A stretch of 64,000 nucleotides of DNA from Novosphingobium sp. Fuku2-ISO-50 (GTDB taxonomy: Bacteria > Pseudomonadota > Alphaproteobacteria > Sphingomonadales > Sphingomonadaceae): assembly GCF_001519055.1 (NCBI RefSeq), contig NZ_KQ954293.1, positions 116,690 to 180,689 on the forward strand. Reading direction: 5' to 3'. Positions 18,202-28,931 of this stretch are shown in pieces. A model generated the notes under the pieces. It saw only the letters and a program-made list of their open reading frames with translations, did not search any database and was not told where the DNA came from. Made by a program: the position numbers and the translations under genes. Numbering within the stretch: position 1 is the first letter of the stretch; the number at the start of each line of letters is the position of its first letter.

Positions 18202-18522
18202 TCGCTGTCCTCCTGTTCCTCGGCGATCGCCTTGTCCTCCTTGGCGACCCAGTGCCAGGCGTTGAAACAACCGATGGCGAGCCCGGCCATCAACAAGGCC
18301 AGCGTCCAGGGATGCCTGCCCGGATAATGACTATCCAGCCACATCCCGAGCGTTGCACCGAGCAGCGTCGGCACGACGACCGACCAGCCAATGAGCCCCA
18401 TCATGCCAAAGCCAAACCAGACGCCGCGCCCGGCATTGGCCCTTGCCCTGATCTTGCGCGCCGCGTTCCGGCCAAGCCTCGCGCTAAACGATGCATTTGA
18501 TTTATCTAATTTTTCTTTGGAT

Positions 18523-18533
<11 letters not shown>
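18198..18533 (-). CDS. atpQ: AtpQ, AtpI-like accessory membrane protein of the N-ATPase
   Basis: This 111-residue protein has a charged cytoplasmic N-terminus (about 1-35), two hydrophobic helices carrying GLIGWSVVVPTLLGATLGMWLD and WTLALLMAGLAIGCFNAWHWV, and an acidic tail. It resembles AtpI, the c-ring assembly or magnesium-transport factor. Its place after atpC identifies it as AtpQ. It overlaps atpC by 11 bases and atpR by 4. Confidence 0.9.
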
Positions 18534-20465
<1,932 letters not shown>

Positions 20466-20541
20466 TCAAATCAGGATTTTTTTCCGATCAGAACCGTCGC
20501 CGGTGACAGGGAGACTGAGTCGGGCACCAGTGGGCCATCGG

Positions 20542-21366
20542 CTAAACGCCGACCGACGCGCGCGATTGCGGGGCGGCAGAATGGCCATCGCGACTGTCGC
20601 CAGCCGCCGTCTCCAGCAGCGACAGAAACGGCTTCACGATGTCGATCGGCATCGGGAACACGACGGTTGAATTCTGCTCGGCACCGATCTCGGTCAGGGT
20701 CTGCAGATAGCGCAACTGCATCGCCGCCGGGATGCTGGACAGGATGGTCGCCGCGTCGACGAGCGTCTGGGATGCCTGGAATTCGGCTTGTGCATGGATC
20801 ACTTTGGCGCGCCGATCGCGCTCGGCCTCTGCCTGTTTGGCGATGGCGCGGACCATGTTGTCGGTCAGTTCGACAGTGCGGATCTCGACATTGGCGACCT
20901 TGATGCCCCATGTCTCGGTCTGGGCGTCGAGAATGCTCTGGACATCAGCGCTGAGCTTCTTGCGCTCCGACAGCATTTCGTCGAGGTCATGCTGCCCCAA
21001 CACCGCACGCAAGGTTGTCTGGGCCAGCATGTTGGTCGCCGGACGATAGGATTCCACCTGAATGATCGCGTGCTCGGGGTTGACCACATTGTAGTAGAGC
21101 ACTGCATCGACTTTCATCGACACGTTATCGCGTGAAATGACATCCTGGCTCGGTATCTCGACCACCTGGATGCGCAAATCGACCCGCACCATCTGCTGGA
21201 TCATCGGGATCAACAGCACGAGACCGGGGCCCTTGACCCTTTCAAAGCGGCCCAGCGTAAAGACGACCGCCCGCTCGTATTCCCGCAAGATCCTGACGCT
21301 CGCCACCAGCAGGATCAGCAATACCAGAACGATGATGGGGGCGGTGGTAAGCCAAGCGATCGCCAT
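20542..21366 (-). CDS. SPFH-domain slipin (stomatin-like) membrane protein
   Basis: This 274-residue protein has one N-terminal membrane helix (about 5-25), then an SPFH/prohibitin domain: REYERAVVFTLGRFERVKGPGLVLLIP, VEIPSQDVISRDNVSMKVDAVLYYNV and ILDAQTETWGIKVANVEIRTVEL. An Ala/Glu-rich coiled coil follows. The start has AGGA 7 bases upstream. No NfeD partner gene adjoins it. Slipins organise membrane microdomains; a link to the downstream ATPase is possible but unproven. Confidence 0.92.
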   Translation of the reverse strand: MAIAWLTTAPIIVLVLLILLVASVRILREYERAVVFTLGRFERVKGPGLVLLIPMIQQMVRVDLRIQVVEIPSQDVISRDNVSMKVDAVLYYNVVNPEHAIIQVESYRPATNMLAQTTLRAVLGQHDLDEMLSERKKLSADVQSILDAQTETWGIKVANVEIRTVELTDNMVRAIAKQAEAERDRRAKVIHAQAEFQASQTLVDAATILSSIPAAMQLRYLQTLTEIGAEQNSTVVFPMPIDIVKPFLSLLETAAGDSRDGHSAAPQSRASVGV

Positions 21367-21764
21367 GTGCCGTTCCTGTTGGTGAACTCGCATCGATCCG
21401 GCCCACCCGGATCGCCCCAAGGGCACCATCTGTGCCGCTGTTAGGCGATTGCGACAGACGATCGCAGCGTCGGAAAGTACGCACAAGCGGCTCCGATCCC
21501 GCGCAGATCACCGGCAGCAAGAGTTCAGACACACAGCAATCGCCGCACTTGCGCATTTGGCTTCAGCCAGATCGTGCCCCACCAAGTGGTGACTGCCGCC
21601 CCAGCCGATTGTTTTGCAGGCATGAAGCATCCTTTCCCGGGAAAGGGCTTTCCGCAAGGCTGGCGGCTCATTCTGACGCCATCGCCCGCGACTCGATTTT
21701 GCCGCAGCCCGCATCGCCTCCGTACCGCAGGCAACGCCAGGCGGCACGGAGCACGTAATGGCGG
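21367..21764. other. 398-bp gap between the slipin and HpaI genes
   Basis: No frame here looks like a known protein. Short frames reading toward lower coordinates (for example near 21525-21620) have no ribosome-binding site or homology that I recognise. The notable element is the palindrome cluster at 21631-21653. The slipin promoter is probably within this gap. Confidence 0.5.
21631..21653. repeat. Overlapping palindromes with shared arm
   Basis: CCTTTCCCGGGAAAGG (21631-21646) is a perfect 16-bp palindrome. Its right half also pairs with CTTTCC at 21648-21653, so two alternative hairpins share one arm. It lies about 265 bp upstream of the slipin start and downstream of the HpaI gene. Function unknown; an operator or an alternative RNA structure is possible. 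Confidence 0.55.
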
Positions 21765-22550
21765 TCAATAGCCGCTTTTGTGCAAAGCGGCGCCGGGGGA
21801 TCTGAATTCGTGCACCAGTGCGCGCGCGGCATTGGACAGCAGCAGCGCATCGACGCCGATCGCGGCGAAATGCGCGCCCGAGGCGATGAAATGGTGGCTG
21901 GTCACAGGATCGGCGGACAGGAAACCCGCAATTTTGCCGAGCCCGCGCACCGTGGCGATGGCGCGGTCGATCGCGGCGATCACGTCGGGATGATTGGGCT
22001 GCCCCAGCAACCCCATCGACGCCGAAAGATCGACAGCGCCAAAGAAGATCCCGTCTACCCCGTCGATCCCCGCGATCGTCTCCAGATTGTCGAGCCCGGC
22101 AACGCTTTCGACTTGCAGAATCAGGCAGATGTTGTGGTTGGCGGTGGTCATGTAATCGGGATCGTTGCCCCAACGCGCGGCGCGGGCGATGCCCGATCCG
22201 ACACCGCGAAAGCCCTGCGGCGGATACCGGGTCGATGCGACGATGCGCCGCGCCTGATCGGCGGTTTCGACCATCGGGATCAACAGATTGCAGGCGCCGA
22301 TGTCGAGCAATTGCTTGATCAGCACCGGGTCATCGGTCGGCGGGCGAACGATCGCAGCGACATCATAGGCGGCAATCGCCTGCAACTGGCCGAGAATGGT
22401 GCGCAGATCGATCGGCGAATGTTCGCCGTCAAGCAACAGAAAATCGAATCCCGCCGCTGCTGAAATTTCCGCGCTGTACTGGTCCGCCAGCGCCAGCCAG
22501 AGGCCGTAAAGCGTTTTGTCGACAATGTTTTGCTTGAATGCATTGTGCAT
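21765..22550 (-). CDS. HpcH/HpaI-family class II pyruvate aldolase
   Basis: This 261-residue TIM-barrel protein matches the HpaI pattern: MHNAFKQNIVDK then YGLWLALAD, DFLLLDGEHSPID, the metal-site region LILQVESVAGL, and GIFFGAVDLSASMGLLGQPNHP. HpaI enzymes cleave 4-hydroxy-2-oxo acids to pyruvate and an aldehyde. Here it could act on 4-hydroxy-2-oxovalerate from the meta pathway, because no DmpG-type aldolase is in the window; this is inference. It is divergent from the regulator at 22715 across 164 bp. Confidence 0.85.
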   Translation of the reverse strand: MHNAFKQNIVDKTLYGLWLALADQYSAEISAAAGFDFLLLDGEHSPIDLRTILGQLQAIAAYDVAAIVRPPTDDPVLIKQLLDIGACNLLIPMVETADQARRIVASTRYPPQGFRGVGSGIARAARWGNDPDYMTTANHNICLILQVESVAGLDNLETIAGIDGVDGIFFGAVDLSASMGLLGQPNHPDVIAAIDRAIATVRGLGKIAGFLSADPVTSHHFIASGAHFAAIGVDALLLSNAARALVHEFRSPGAALHKSGY

Positions 22551-22714
22551 CGGGTCAGATACCTTGATCACGGGAGTCCGGCGAAAGCGCATCATCCGCT
22601 GGATGCTGGCGCTGGACGCCGGGACATGCCGCGTTATAGCAGAAACGGTCGGGAAACGGCCACAGATACCGGCAGTCCGCACATCCGGACGCCGACCGGC
22701 GAGGGAGATAGGGG

Positions 22715-24448
22715 ATGTCCGACAGGCTGTCGGTGAACCTGATGAAAACGACCAAGGCTGACAGCGGCGAAACCGAATGGTTTGGCGTCGATGTGGAGGA
22801 TTTGTCGGCCCGCCTGCGGTTCAATCCGCACGATGCGCATATCTGGCTCGAAAACGAACGGATGCTCCTGCTTCATGTCGAAGCCTTTGCGGTCATGCGG
22901 CAGGAATTGATCGAACGCCTGGGCATCGACGCGGCGCGCCAGGTCTTTGGCCACATCGGCGCCACAGCCGGCGCGCGCGATGCCGCGATCGCGCGCAAGG
23001 CCAGCCCGCGCGCCGGTGCGCTCGAAGCGTTCAAGACCGGTCCGCGCCTGCACGCCATCGAAGGCATGTGTGCACCCGAAGAGATCAGCCTGGACGTCGA
23101 TGCGACCGCAGGCATGCTGTCGGGCGAATGGATCTGGCGCAATTCGGCCGAAGCCGAGGCGCATCTGCGCGCCATCGGCCCGAGCAGCGAACCGGTGTGC
23201 TGGACCATGCTGGGCTATGCCTCGGCCTATTCGAGCGCATTCATGGGTCATCCGATCGTCTTTCGCGAAGTCGAATGTCGGGCCATGGGCGCACCGCATT
23301 GTCGCACGATCGCCAAACCTGCGGCGCTGTGGGAAGCCGACGCGGAGCATGGCCGCTCGCTGGGGTTCAAACTGACGCCGGACACTCCGGCGGGGGCAAA
23401 ACCGGCCCACGACCATGGCACCAACAAAGACCGGGATGAGGACTGGAGCGACCGCGAGGCAGACCTTCTGGCGGGCAAGCTGGGCATTGTCCGGCGGCTG
23501 GCCGGACTTGACGAACCGGTCTTGCTGCTTGGCGAACACGGCGTCGGCAAAAGGCGGCTGGCCCGCGCCATACACCGGCTGGGGCAGCGCAGCGCGGGCC
23601 CGTTTCTGGCGATCAGTTGCGCGCGCAGCGAGGCGGCCGATCTCGAAATCGACTTGTTCGGACGCGAAAAAAGCGGCGATCAGCCCGCCCGTCCCGGCCG
23701 CATCGAGCGGCTGAAAGGCGGGACGCTGGTGCTCGAGGACATCGAGACGCTGTCGCATCGGCTGCAGGCGCGACTGCTGCACCTGCTTGCCGAAGGCGTG
23801 GTCGAACGATCGGGCGGCGGTCAGCCGCGCAGCGCCGATGTACGGATCATCGCCTGCGCGACCCATGACCTGCAGCGCGCGGTCCGTGAAGGCAGTTTTC
23901 GCACCGATCTCTATTACCGGCTGGGCATGCTGCCCATCCCGCTGCCTCCGCTGCGCGAACGGCGCGAAGAATTGCCCCGGTTGATCCGCCATTTCACGGA
24001 CCATTTTGCCACGCGTCATGCGCGCCGCATTCAGGGCATGTCGATCGAGGCGATGGATTATCTGCTGAGCCACGATTATCCCGGCAACATCGTCGAGCTC
24101 GAAGCGATGCTTGGCCGCGCGGTGATCATGGCGCCCGATGACGGCGTGATTCAGATCAGCCACCTGCTGTCTGCGGCCGATCCCAGCCCCCCCTCGTTCT
24201 TTCGCCTGTCGGAAGGTGGCGCGCTGGTCCATCCCGAGGCACCCGACCCGCTGCTCGATCTCGATGCGCAGGCCCGGCACATGATCCGCGGCAATTTCAG
24301 CATCGAGGCATTCGAGGCCGAACTGGTTCGCCGCGCGGTCAGCCAGGCGCGCGGCAACCTGTCGCAAGCGGCGCGCCTGCTCGGCATAACCCGCGCCCAA
24401 CTCGCCTATCGCTATGCGCGGATCAAAGGGCCCGCCGCGGACGAATGA
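22715..24448 (+). CDS. XylR/DmpR-like regulator lacking the GAFTGA loop
   Basis: This 577-residue regulator has an XylR_N sensor domain (about 20-125), a V4R domain (about 130-200, with VCWTMLGYASAYSSAF), an AAA+ domain (about 250-475) and a Fis-type HTH (about 545-572). XylR-like sensors bind aromatic effectors directly. The AAA+ part is altered: Walker A is GEHGVGKR (273-280) and Walker B ends LED rather than LDE. The loop that normally carries GAFTGA reads REKSGDQPARPG and is about three residues shorter. It therefore probably does not open sigma-54 promoters in the usual way. It is near-identical in layout to the regulator at 38752-40530. Confidence 0.88.
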   Translation: MSDRLSVNLMKTTKADSGETEWFGVDVEDLSARLRFNPHDAHIWLENERMLLLHVEAFAVMRQELIERLGIDAARQVFGHIGATAGARDAAIARKASPRAGALEAFKTGPRLHAIEGMCAPEEISLDVDATAGMLSGEWIWRNSAEAEAHLRAIGPSSEPVCWTMLGYASAYSSAFMGHPIVFREVECRAMGAPHCRTIAKPAALWEADAEHGRSLGFKLTPDTPAGAKPAHDHGTNKDRDEDWSDREADLLAGKLGIVRRLAGLDEPVLLLGEHGVGKRRLARAIHRLGQRSAGPFLAISCARSEAADLEIDLFGREKSGDQPARPGRIERLKGGTLVLEDIETLSHRLQARLLHLLAEGVVERSGGGQPRSADVRIIACATHDLQRAVREGSFRTDLYYRLGMLPIPLPPLRERREELPRLIRHFTDHFATRHARRIQGMSIEAMDYLLSHDYPGNIVELEAMLGRAVIMAPDDGVIQISHLLSAADPSPPSFFRLSEGGALVHPEAPDPLLDLDAQARHMIRGNFSIEAFEAELVRRAVSQARGNLSQAARLLGITRAQLAYRYARIKGPAADE

Positions 24449-24462
24449 CGCGGCGGGGCCCC
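24428..24462. terminator. GC-rich hairpin between convergent regulator and porin genes
   Basis: GGGCCCGCCGCG (24428-24439) pairs with CGCGGCGGGGCCC (24449-24461) across a 9-base loop, with one bulged G. It spans the regulator stop codon and lies between two convergent genes, so it can serve both. No long U-run follows. Confidence 0.55.
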
Positions 24463-24467
24463 TCGCC

Positions 24468-25856
24468 TCAAAAGCCGAAGCGGTAATCCAGCACAAAGTT
24501 GTTCTGCGCATGCGACACCGCGATCGATGCCGACGTATTGGGCAGGCTCGAATTGCCGAGCGTCGGGGCAAAGCCGTGCGAATAGGCGAAATTGATTTCG
24601 CCGCCCGATCCGACGTGCCGCGCCACCCCGAATGTCAGGTGTTTGTCGGGCGTGGCCGGGATGACCGCAAACAGCGTCGAGGCGGGCAGCGCCTCGTTGG
24701 CGATGCGAACCCCCGCGCGCAGCGTCCAGCGCGGATCGATCCGATAGGCCGCGCCCAGCGCGACGATCGTCTGGTTGTGATAGCCCTGCGGCAACTGGAT
24801 ATTCAGCGTGCCGCCATTGTCGGCGACAAAACCGACATTGATGTTGGCCATCACCTGTTTCCAGAACAGTTCACTGACATCGAGCGCAACGGTGAGCGCC
24901 GGAGTCACCTGATGGCTGACCCCGAAATCGATGCGATGCGGCATCTGGAAATCGCGGATCGCGATCGTGCCGGTCAGCGGAATCTGCCCCGCCACGGCAT
25001 CGATGGCGGTCAGCGTGGCGCCCCCCTTCATATCCGCCATCTGGGTCCGCGGCGCCCAGGACAGGCCGAGCGTGGTGCCCTTTGCCGCATGCCAGATCAG
25101 GCCGATGCGCTCGCCCACGCCCAGCGAACGCACCCCGCCGCCGACGATCTGGTTGCGCGTCAGCGAAAACTGCGCGCCGCGCAAGGCGGGCAATCCGCCC
25201 AGCACCGGCAAGAGCGTGCCATCGACCCGCCCCGCCGCAATCAGGCTGCCGACCTGATCCGCGCCGAGCAGCAAGTCGAGATTGAGCGACTGCCAGCGTC
25301 CCTCGATACTGGCGCCGAGCACAAGCCGGGGCGTGATGGCATAGCTGACAGCCACGGGCGCGGCGATTTCGAGCAGGCGGCTCGAGTTTTGCAGCCCCGT
25401 CGCCAGTCCGCCGGTGGCGCGCGAGAGGAACCCGGCATTGCCGTATTCGGTGCCCAGCCCCCCTTGCGCAAACACCCCGAGGCCGATCGCCAGCGGCCCC
25501 TTGTGCCAGGTATAGCCGATTTCCGGGGCGTAATAGGGGCCCCGGTTGGCGCCGTGGGTCGACGATTTGGCGACTTCGCCGGTGGCAAGGTCGGTGACCG
25601 CGATGTCGGTGGTAATGACATCAACCCCCACCATCATCCGGTTGCCGTCAGGCGCCAGCGACAAGGCTGCCGGGTTGATCAGCATTCCGGCGGGACCGGT
25701 GTCCTGCGCGGTGGCAGCCCCCCCCATGGCCCGCGCGGTGGCACCGAACCCTTCGAGCTCGAACACGTCGGTCGCGTGCGCGGCGCCATGTATCAACAAG
25801 GCAGCCGCCATCGTCGCGCCCCAGTGCAGGGCGCTGATCCGCTTGTTTCTGGGCAA
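24468..25856 (-). CDS. FadL/TodX-family outer-membrane hydrocarbon channel
   Basis: This 462-residue protein has a signal peptide ending GAAHA (about residue 28), the FadL N-terminal hatch pattern GFGATARAMGGAATAQDTGPAGMLINPAALS, beta-barrel strands, and a C-terminal aromatic residue (LDYRFGF) typical of outer-membrane barrels. TodX, XylN and TbuX relatives pass toluene and similar compounds across the outer membrane. It follows tmoF by 11 bases as the last gene of the tmo operon, which fits substrate uptake for the monooxygenase. Confidence 0.92.
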   Translation of the reverse strand: MPRNKRISALHWGATMAAALLIHGAAHATDVFELEGFGATARAMGGAATAQDTGPAGMLINPAALSLAPDGNRMMVGVDVITTDIAVTDLATGEVAKSSTHGANRGPYYAPEIGYTWHKGPLAIGLGVFAQGGLGTEYGNAGFLSRATGGLATGLQNSSRLLEIAAPVAVSYAITPRLVLGASIEGRWQSLNLDLLLGADQVGSLIAAGRVDGTLLPVLGGLPALRGAQFSLTRNQIVGGGVRSLGVGERIGLIWHAAKGTTLGLSWAPRTQMADMKGGATLTAIDAVAGQIPLTGTIAIRDFQMPHRIDFGVSHQVTPALTVALDVSELFWKQVMANINVGFVADNGGTLNIQLPQGYHNQTIVALGAAYRIDPRWTLRAGVRIANEALPASTLFAVIPATPDKHLTFGVARHVGSGGEINFAYSHGFAPTLGNSSLPNTSASIAVSHAQNNFVLDYRFGF

Positions 25857-25867
25857 AGTCCCCTCCC

Positions 25868-26878
25868 TTAAAAAAACCTGTCAAAATGGATCTGCGCGAA
25901 AGGCACTTTGTGCTCGATCATCAGCAGTTCCTGGATCGCCTGGCTCATTGGCGGAGGCCCGGCGAAATAGAATTCATACTCGGCCAGCGGGCGCGGCAAG
26001 CTGGTGCCGAGGTGGGCATGGACATAGCCTTCCGCCCCGGCCCAGACTTCGCCTTGCGCCGGCGCTGTAACCACCGGCACAAACTGCCCCGCTTCGACAA
26101 AGCCCGGCAATTCGGCCAGCTCCGCCGCGCCGCAGATGTCACGCACATGGCGTGCGCCGAACAGGAAATGCGCGCGCCGTTCGCCCAGCATCCCTTCTGC
26201 CGCCGCGCCGCGCAGGATCGACAGCACCGGGGCAAAGCCCGATCCCCCCGCGACGCACACGATATCGCGCGGCGATCGGCTGCGCAGATAGGCCGTGCCA
26301 TAAGGCCCGTCGGCGCCGATTTCGTGGCCGATCCGCAATTCGTCGAACAGCACCTGCGTCGCCGCGCCGCCGTCAACCCGGCGGATGATGAAATGCCATT
26401 CGCCCTGTGCATTGGCGATGTTCGAAAACGAATAGGCCCGCGATCCGGCAACGCCCGGAAGATCGAGCAGCATGTATTGCCCCGGCAGAAAGTCCGCCGG
26501 CCCGTCGCCCGAAAAGCGGAATTCGCGCATGTCGTGCGTCACTTGCCGCGTACCGATCAACCGCAGGCGGCGTCGGCGCGGTGCAATCGGCGGAACATAG
26601 TCGACGCTGGTCGAACACCGGATCACCGCATCACCGCACGCGCGCGTCTGGCAACCGAGCATCCGCCCCTTGCGCCGGTCGCGCGGCGAAAGACCGGGCG
26701 CATCGGCCCACAACGTTTCGAAATCGCCGGAAACCGGATCGAACACACAGGCGCCGCACCCGCCCGCGCTGCATTCATAGGCCATGCCATGGCCCGAACG
26801 CAGCGCGGCGCGAAGGATGGTATCCCCGTCTGCCTGGACAAAGCTGCTGCCGTCCTTTTCGTTGACAATCACGGGCAT
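25868..26878 (-). CDS. tmoF: Toluene monooxygenase NADH:ferredoxin reductase component
   Basis: This 336-residue reductase has an N-terminal plant-type [2Fe-2S] domain with Cys36, Cys41, Cys44 and Cys76. An FAD-binding domain (RAYSFSN) and an NAD-binding domain (GGSGFAPVLSIL) follow. It passes electrons from NADH to the Rieske ferredoxin TmoC. The start at MPVIVNEK fits the family; longer upstream frames run into tmoE. It lies 13 bases after tmoE. Confidence 0.94.
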   Translation of the reverse strand: MPVIVNEKDGSSFVQADGDTILRAALRSGHGMAYECSAGGCGACVFDPVSGDFETLWADAPGLSPRDRRKGRMLGCQTRACGDAVIRCSTSVDYVPPIAPRRRRLRLIGTRQVTHDMREFRFSGDGPADFLPGQYMLLDLPGVAGSRAYSFSNIANAQGEWHFIIRRVDGGAATQVLFDELRIGHEIGADGPYGTAYLRSRSPRDIVCVAGGSGFAPVLSILRGAAAEGMLGERRAHFLFGARHVRDICGAAELAELPGFVEAGQFVPVVTAPAQGEVWAGAEGYVHAHLGTSLPRPLAEYEFYFAGPPPMSQAIQELLMIEHKVPFAQIHFDRFF

Positions 26879-26891
26879 CGCCGGATCCCGA

Positions 26892-27878
26892 TCAGAGGCC
26901 GAGCGACTGGCGGAAGGTGCGCGTCGCCGCCTTGCCGCGCGCGGCGGCGTCGACGACATCGGGCAGCTCCGCGCAGAAGGCATCGATCGCGCGATCGGCC
27001 AGCGGTTCCCACTTCGCGATCCAGCCCCGGATCGTTTCGGCATTTCCCTCGGTTTCCAGCGCCTGGGCAATGAACGCCGCCGTCCAGCGCCGATGCCGCG
27101 CGGCATCGACCAGCCAGGCATCGGTCAACATGCCCAGCAGCGTGTCGCCATTGTGGCGGCCGGATTCGCCAAGACCGCGCAACACCGCTTCCTCGACCGC
27201 GGGCTTGACCAGCAGGCTGAGCACGACGATCGCCTCACCCCAGTCCCAGGTGGTCAACGCGCGTTCCGTCAATTCGCGAAAGCCTTGCCAGGCCGCGTCG
27301 TTTTCCCAGTGCGCGCGTTCATCACGGCCAAACCCGGCATCGGGAAAGGCCCGGCCCAGTTCGACCGTGCGATAGGCCACATGGCTGAGCCAGCGAAAGC
27401 TGTCGGCCATCTGGAAATAGTTGCAATTGGTGATCGTGCTGGCCGGCGACATCTGCCCGACATAGGCCGATGCCATCTGCAGCGTGTGAAACAGATAGCG
27501 CGCCGGCGCGAACAGCGCGGCCAGCCGATTTGCCCAGGCAGCATCGAGCGCGACGTCGTGTTCGCGCGCATTGAACTGGTCAAACAGGCCGAACACATAG
27601 GTTTCCTGCCCGTCCTGCATCAGGTTGTAGGTGCGGTAGATCACCTCGTCGGGATCGCGAAACGCGTTCCAGTCGGCATGGCGCAGCGCGCTGCCAAACG
27701 TGTTCTGCTTGTACCAGCGGTTCATGAACACATCGGGCGAGGTTTCGTAGGGCGCCTCGGGATCGCGATTGTTGTAGTGCAGATTGGCGCTGACGATCTC
27801 GTATTCGCTCGGCTTGCGGCGGCGCTTGGCGAGATGGCTCCAGGTTTTCAGCGGCTGCAGGACTTGTGCCTCGGTCAT
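26892..27878 (-). CDS. tmoE: Toluene monooxygenase hydroxylase beta subunit
   Basis: This 328-residue helical protein belongs to the non-catalytic beta family of bacterial multicomponent monooxygenases (LKTWSHLAKRRRKPSEYEIVSANLHY near the N-terminus; WYKQNTFGSALRHADWNAFRDPDEVIYRTYNLMQDGQE after it). It lacks the ExxH iron ligands and builds the (alpha-beta-gamma)2 hydroxylase with TmoA and TmoB. It lies between the effector gene and the reductase gene, the standard tmoABCDEF order. Confidence 0.95.
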   Translation of the reverse strand: MTEAQVLQPLKTWSHLAKRRRKPSEYEIVSANLHYNNRDPEAPYETSPDVFMNRWYKQNTFGSALRHADWNAFRDPDEVIYRTYNLMQDGQETYVFGLFDQFNAREHDVALDAAWANRLAALFAPARYLFHTLQMASAYVGQMSPASTITNCNYFQMADSFRWLSHVAYRTVELGRAFPDAGFGRDERAHWENDAAWQGFRELTERALTTWDWGEAIVVLSLLVKPAVEEAVLRGLGESGRHNGDTLLGMLTDAWLVDAARHRRWTAAFIAQALETEGNAETIRGWIAKWEPLADRAIDAFCAELPDVVDAAARGKAATRTFRQSLGL

Positions 27879-27898
27879 GGTATCGCTCCCCCTCGGGC

Positions 27899-28213
27899 TC
27901 AGACGGTTTTCTGGAAGTAAAAGCGCACCGCGCCGGGCTGGCTCTCGATCTGGCCGGCGAACGACGACAGGTCGACTTCGAGATCGTTGATGTGGAACGG
28001 ACGCCCCAGTTCCTCGGCAATGGTTTCCTCGCGCAGGATCATTTCCTGCTCGGTATGGATGCGGATATAGGCGCGCTTGTCATCGACGGTGACCTGCTTG
28101 CCCGGATTGTCGATCCGCGCCGCTTCGATAACCGCCATGGCGAGATCGCCCGCGCGCATGACCGGGCCGACCAGATTGTTGTGATAGGCGGATCCCGCCT
28201 TGTGCGTGCTCAT
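27899..28213 (-). CDS. tmoD: Toluene monooxygenase effector (coupling) protein
   Basis: This 104-residue effector belongs to the MmoB/DmpM/TmoD family: NLVGPVMRAGDLAMAVIEAARIDNPGK, then AYIRIHTEQEMILREETIAEELGRPF and a C-terminal beta region. It carries no cofactor. It docks on TmoA over the diiron site and controls oxygen activation and regiospecificity. The start at MSTHKAG was chosen by family length. Confidence 0.93.
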   Translation of the reverse strand: MSTHKAGSAYHNNLVGPVMRAGDLAMAVIEAARIDNPGKQVTVDDKRAYIRIHTEQEMILREETIAEELGRPFHINDLEVDLSSFAGQIESQPGAVRFYFQKTV

Positions 28214-28241
28214 TGCAGAAATTCCTTCGAATTGCGGGATG

Positions 28242-28583
28242 TCAGCTATGGGCGAAGAGGGCCGCGACGCCTTCGGTGCAGACCAGCACATCCTCGCCGT
28301 CGATCTGCACCGGATATTTGGCGAGCGCGCAGTCGTCAGGGTTGATGCCCTTGCCGTCGGTCACGTCGAACTGCCACAAATGCGCCCGGCAAATCAGCGT
28401 CTTGCCGTCGAACTTGCCTTCGACCAGCGGGATGTCCTGATGCGGACAGATACCCTGAAACGCGCTGATCTCGCCGCCCGGCGCACAGACCAGCAGGATC
28501 TCGTGCCCGTTGACGGTAAAGGTTTCCATTTCGCCTTCCCACACGTCGTCAAGCGTGCAGACTTTGGTGAATGTACCGCTCAT
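28242..28583 (-). CDS. tmoC: Toluene monooxygenase Rieske ferredoxin
   Basis: This 113-residue protein has the Rieske [2Fe-2S] ligands Cys46 and His48 (CPHQ) and Cys65 and His68 (CRAH). It shuttles electrons from TmoF to the TmoA diiron centre. A separate Rieske protein distinguishes four-component toluene monooxygenases from phenol hydroxylases. Its ATG overlaps the tmoB stop (ATGA). Confidence 0.95.
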   Translation of the reverse strand: MSGTFTKVCTLDDVWEGEMETFTVNGHEILLVCAPGGEISAFQGICPHQDIPLVEGKFDGKTLICRAHLWQFDVTDGKGINPDDCALAKYPVQIDGEDVLVCTEGVAALFAHS

Positions 28584-28843
28584 CGCACGGCCTCGAACAT
28601 GATCTCCACGGTTTCGGTGGGGGCCAGCCCGCTGTCGGCGACTTTCAGATCGCGCGGAAAATAGTCCTTCGCCCCCTGGCGCCGCACCCGCAGGATCGTG
28701 CCGGGGCGCGGGGCAACGCGGCGGTTGAGCGAATGGTGGGCGCAGGCCGCAGCCACTTCGTCCATGGTGTTTTCGGAATCGACGGCAACGAGTTGCAGGA
28801 CGAAATCGCCTTCGAAATTCGAGCTGAGAGGAAACAGGGCCAT
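28580..28843 (-). CDS. tmoB: Toluene monooxygenase hydroxylase gamma subunit
   Basis: This 87-residue protein has a ubiquitin-like fold pattern (FVLQLVAVDSENTMDEVAAA, then LNRRVAPRPG and DYFPRDLKVADSGL) that matches TmoB/TouB. It is the small structural subunit of the hydroxylase. The start MALFPLSSNFEGDF is conserved in the family. It sits 88 bases after tmoA and overlaps tmoC. Confidence 0.94.
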   Translation of the reverse strand: MALFPLSSNFEGDFVLQLVAVDSENTMDEVAAACAHHSLNRRVAPRPGTILRVRRQGAKDYFPRDLKVADSGLAPTETVEIMFEAVR

Positions 28844-28931
28844 GATCGGAATTCTCGCGAAAAGGGGATGAACCGGGGGCGCGACGGCAATCCATCGGCA
28901 ATGCCGCCGCGCCGCTTCGTTGGGGGGTGGA

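Noticed and set aside
21525..21620. Small peptide gene between slipin and HpaI genes
   Set aside because: A short ATG frame exists on the minus strand but shows no ribosome-binding site, hydrophobic pattern or family match.
22634..24571. 645-codon minus-strand frame opposite the first XylR-like gene
   Set aside because: Composition is that of a GC-driven shadow; the plus-strand protein has clear domains in order.
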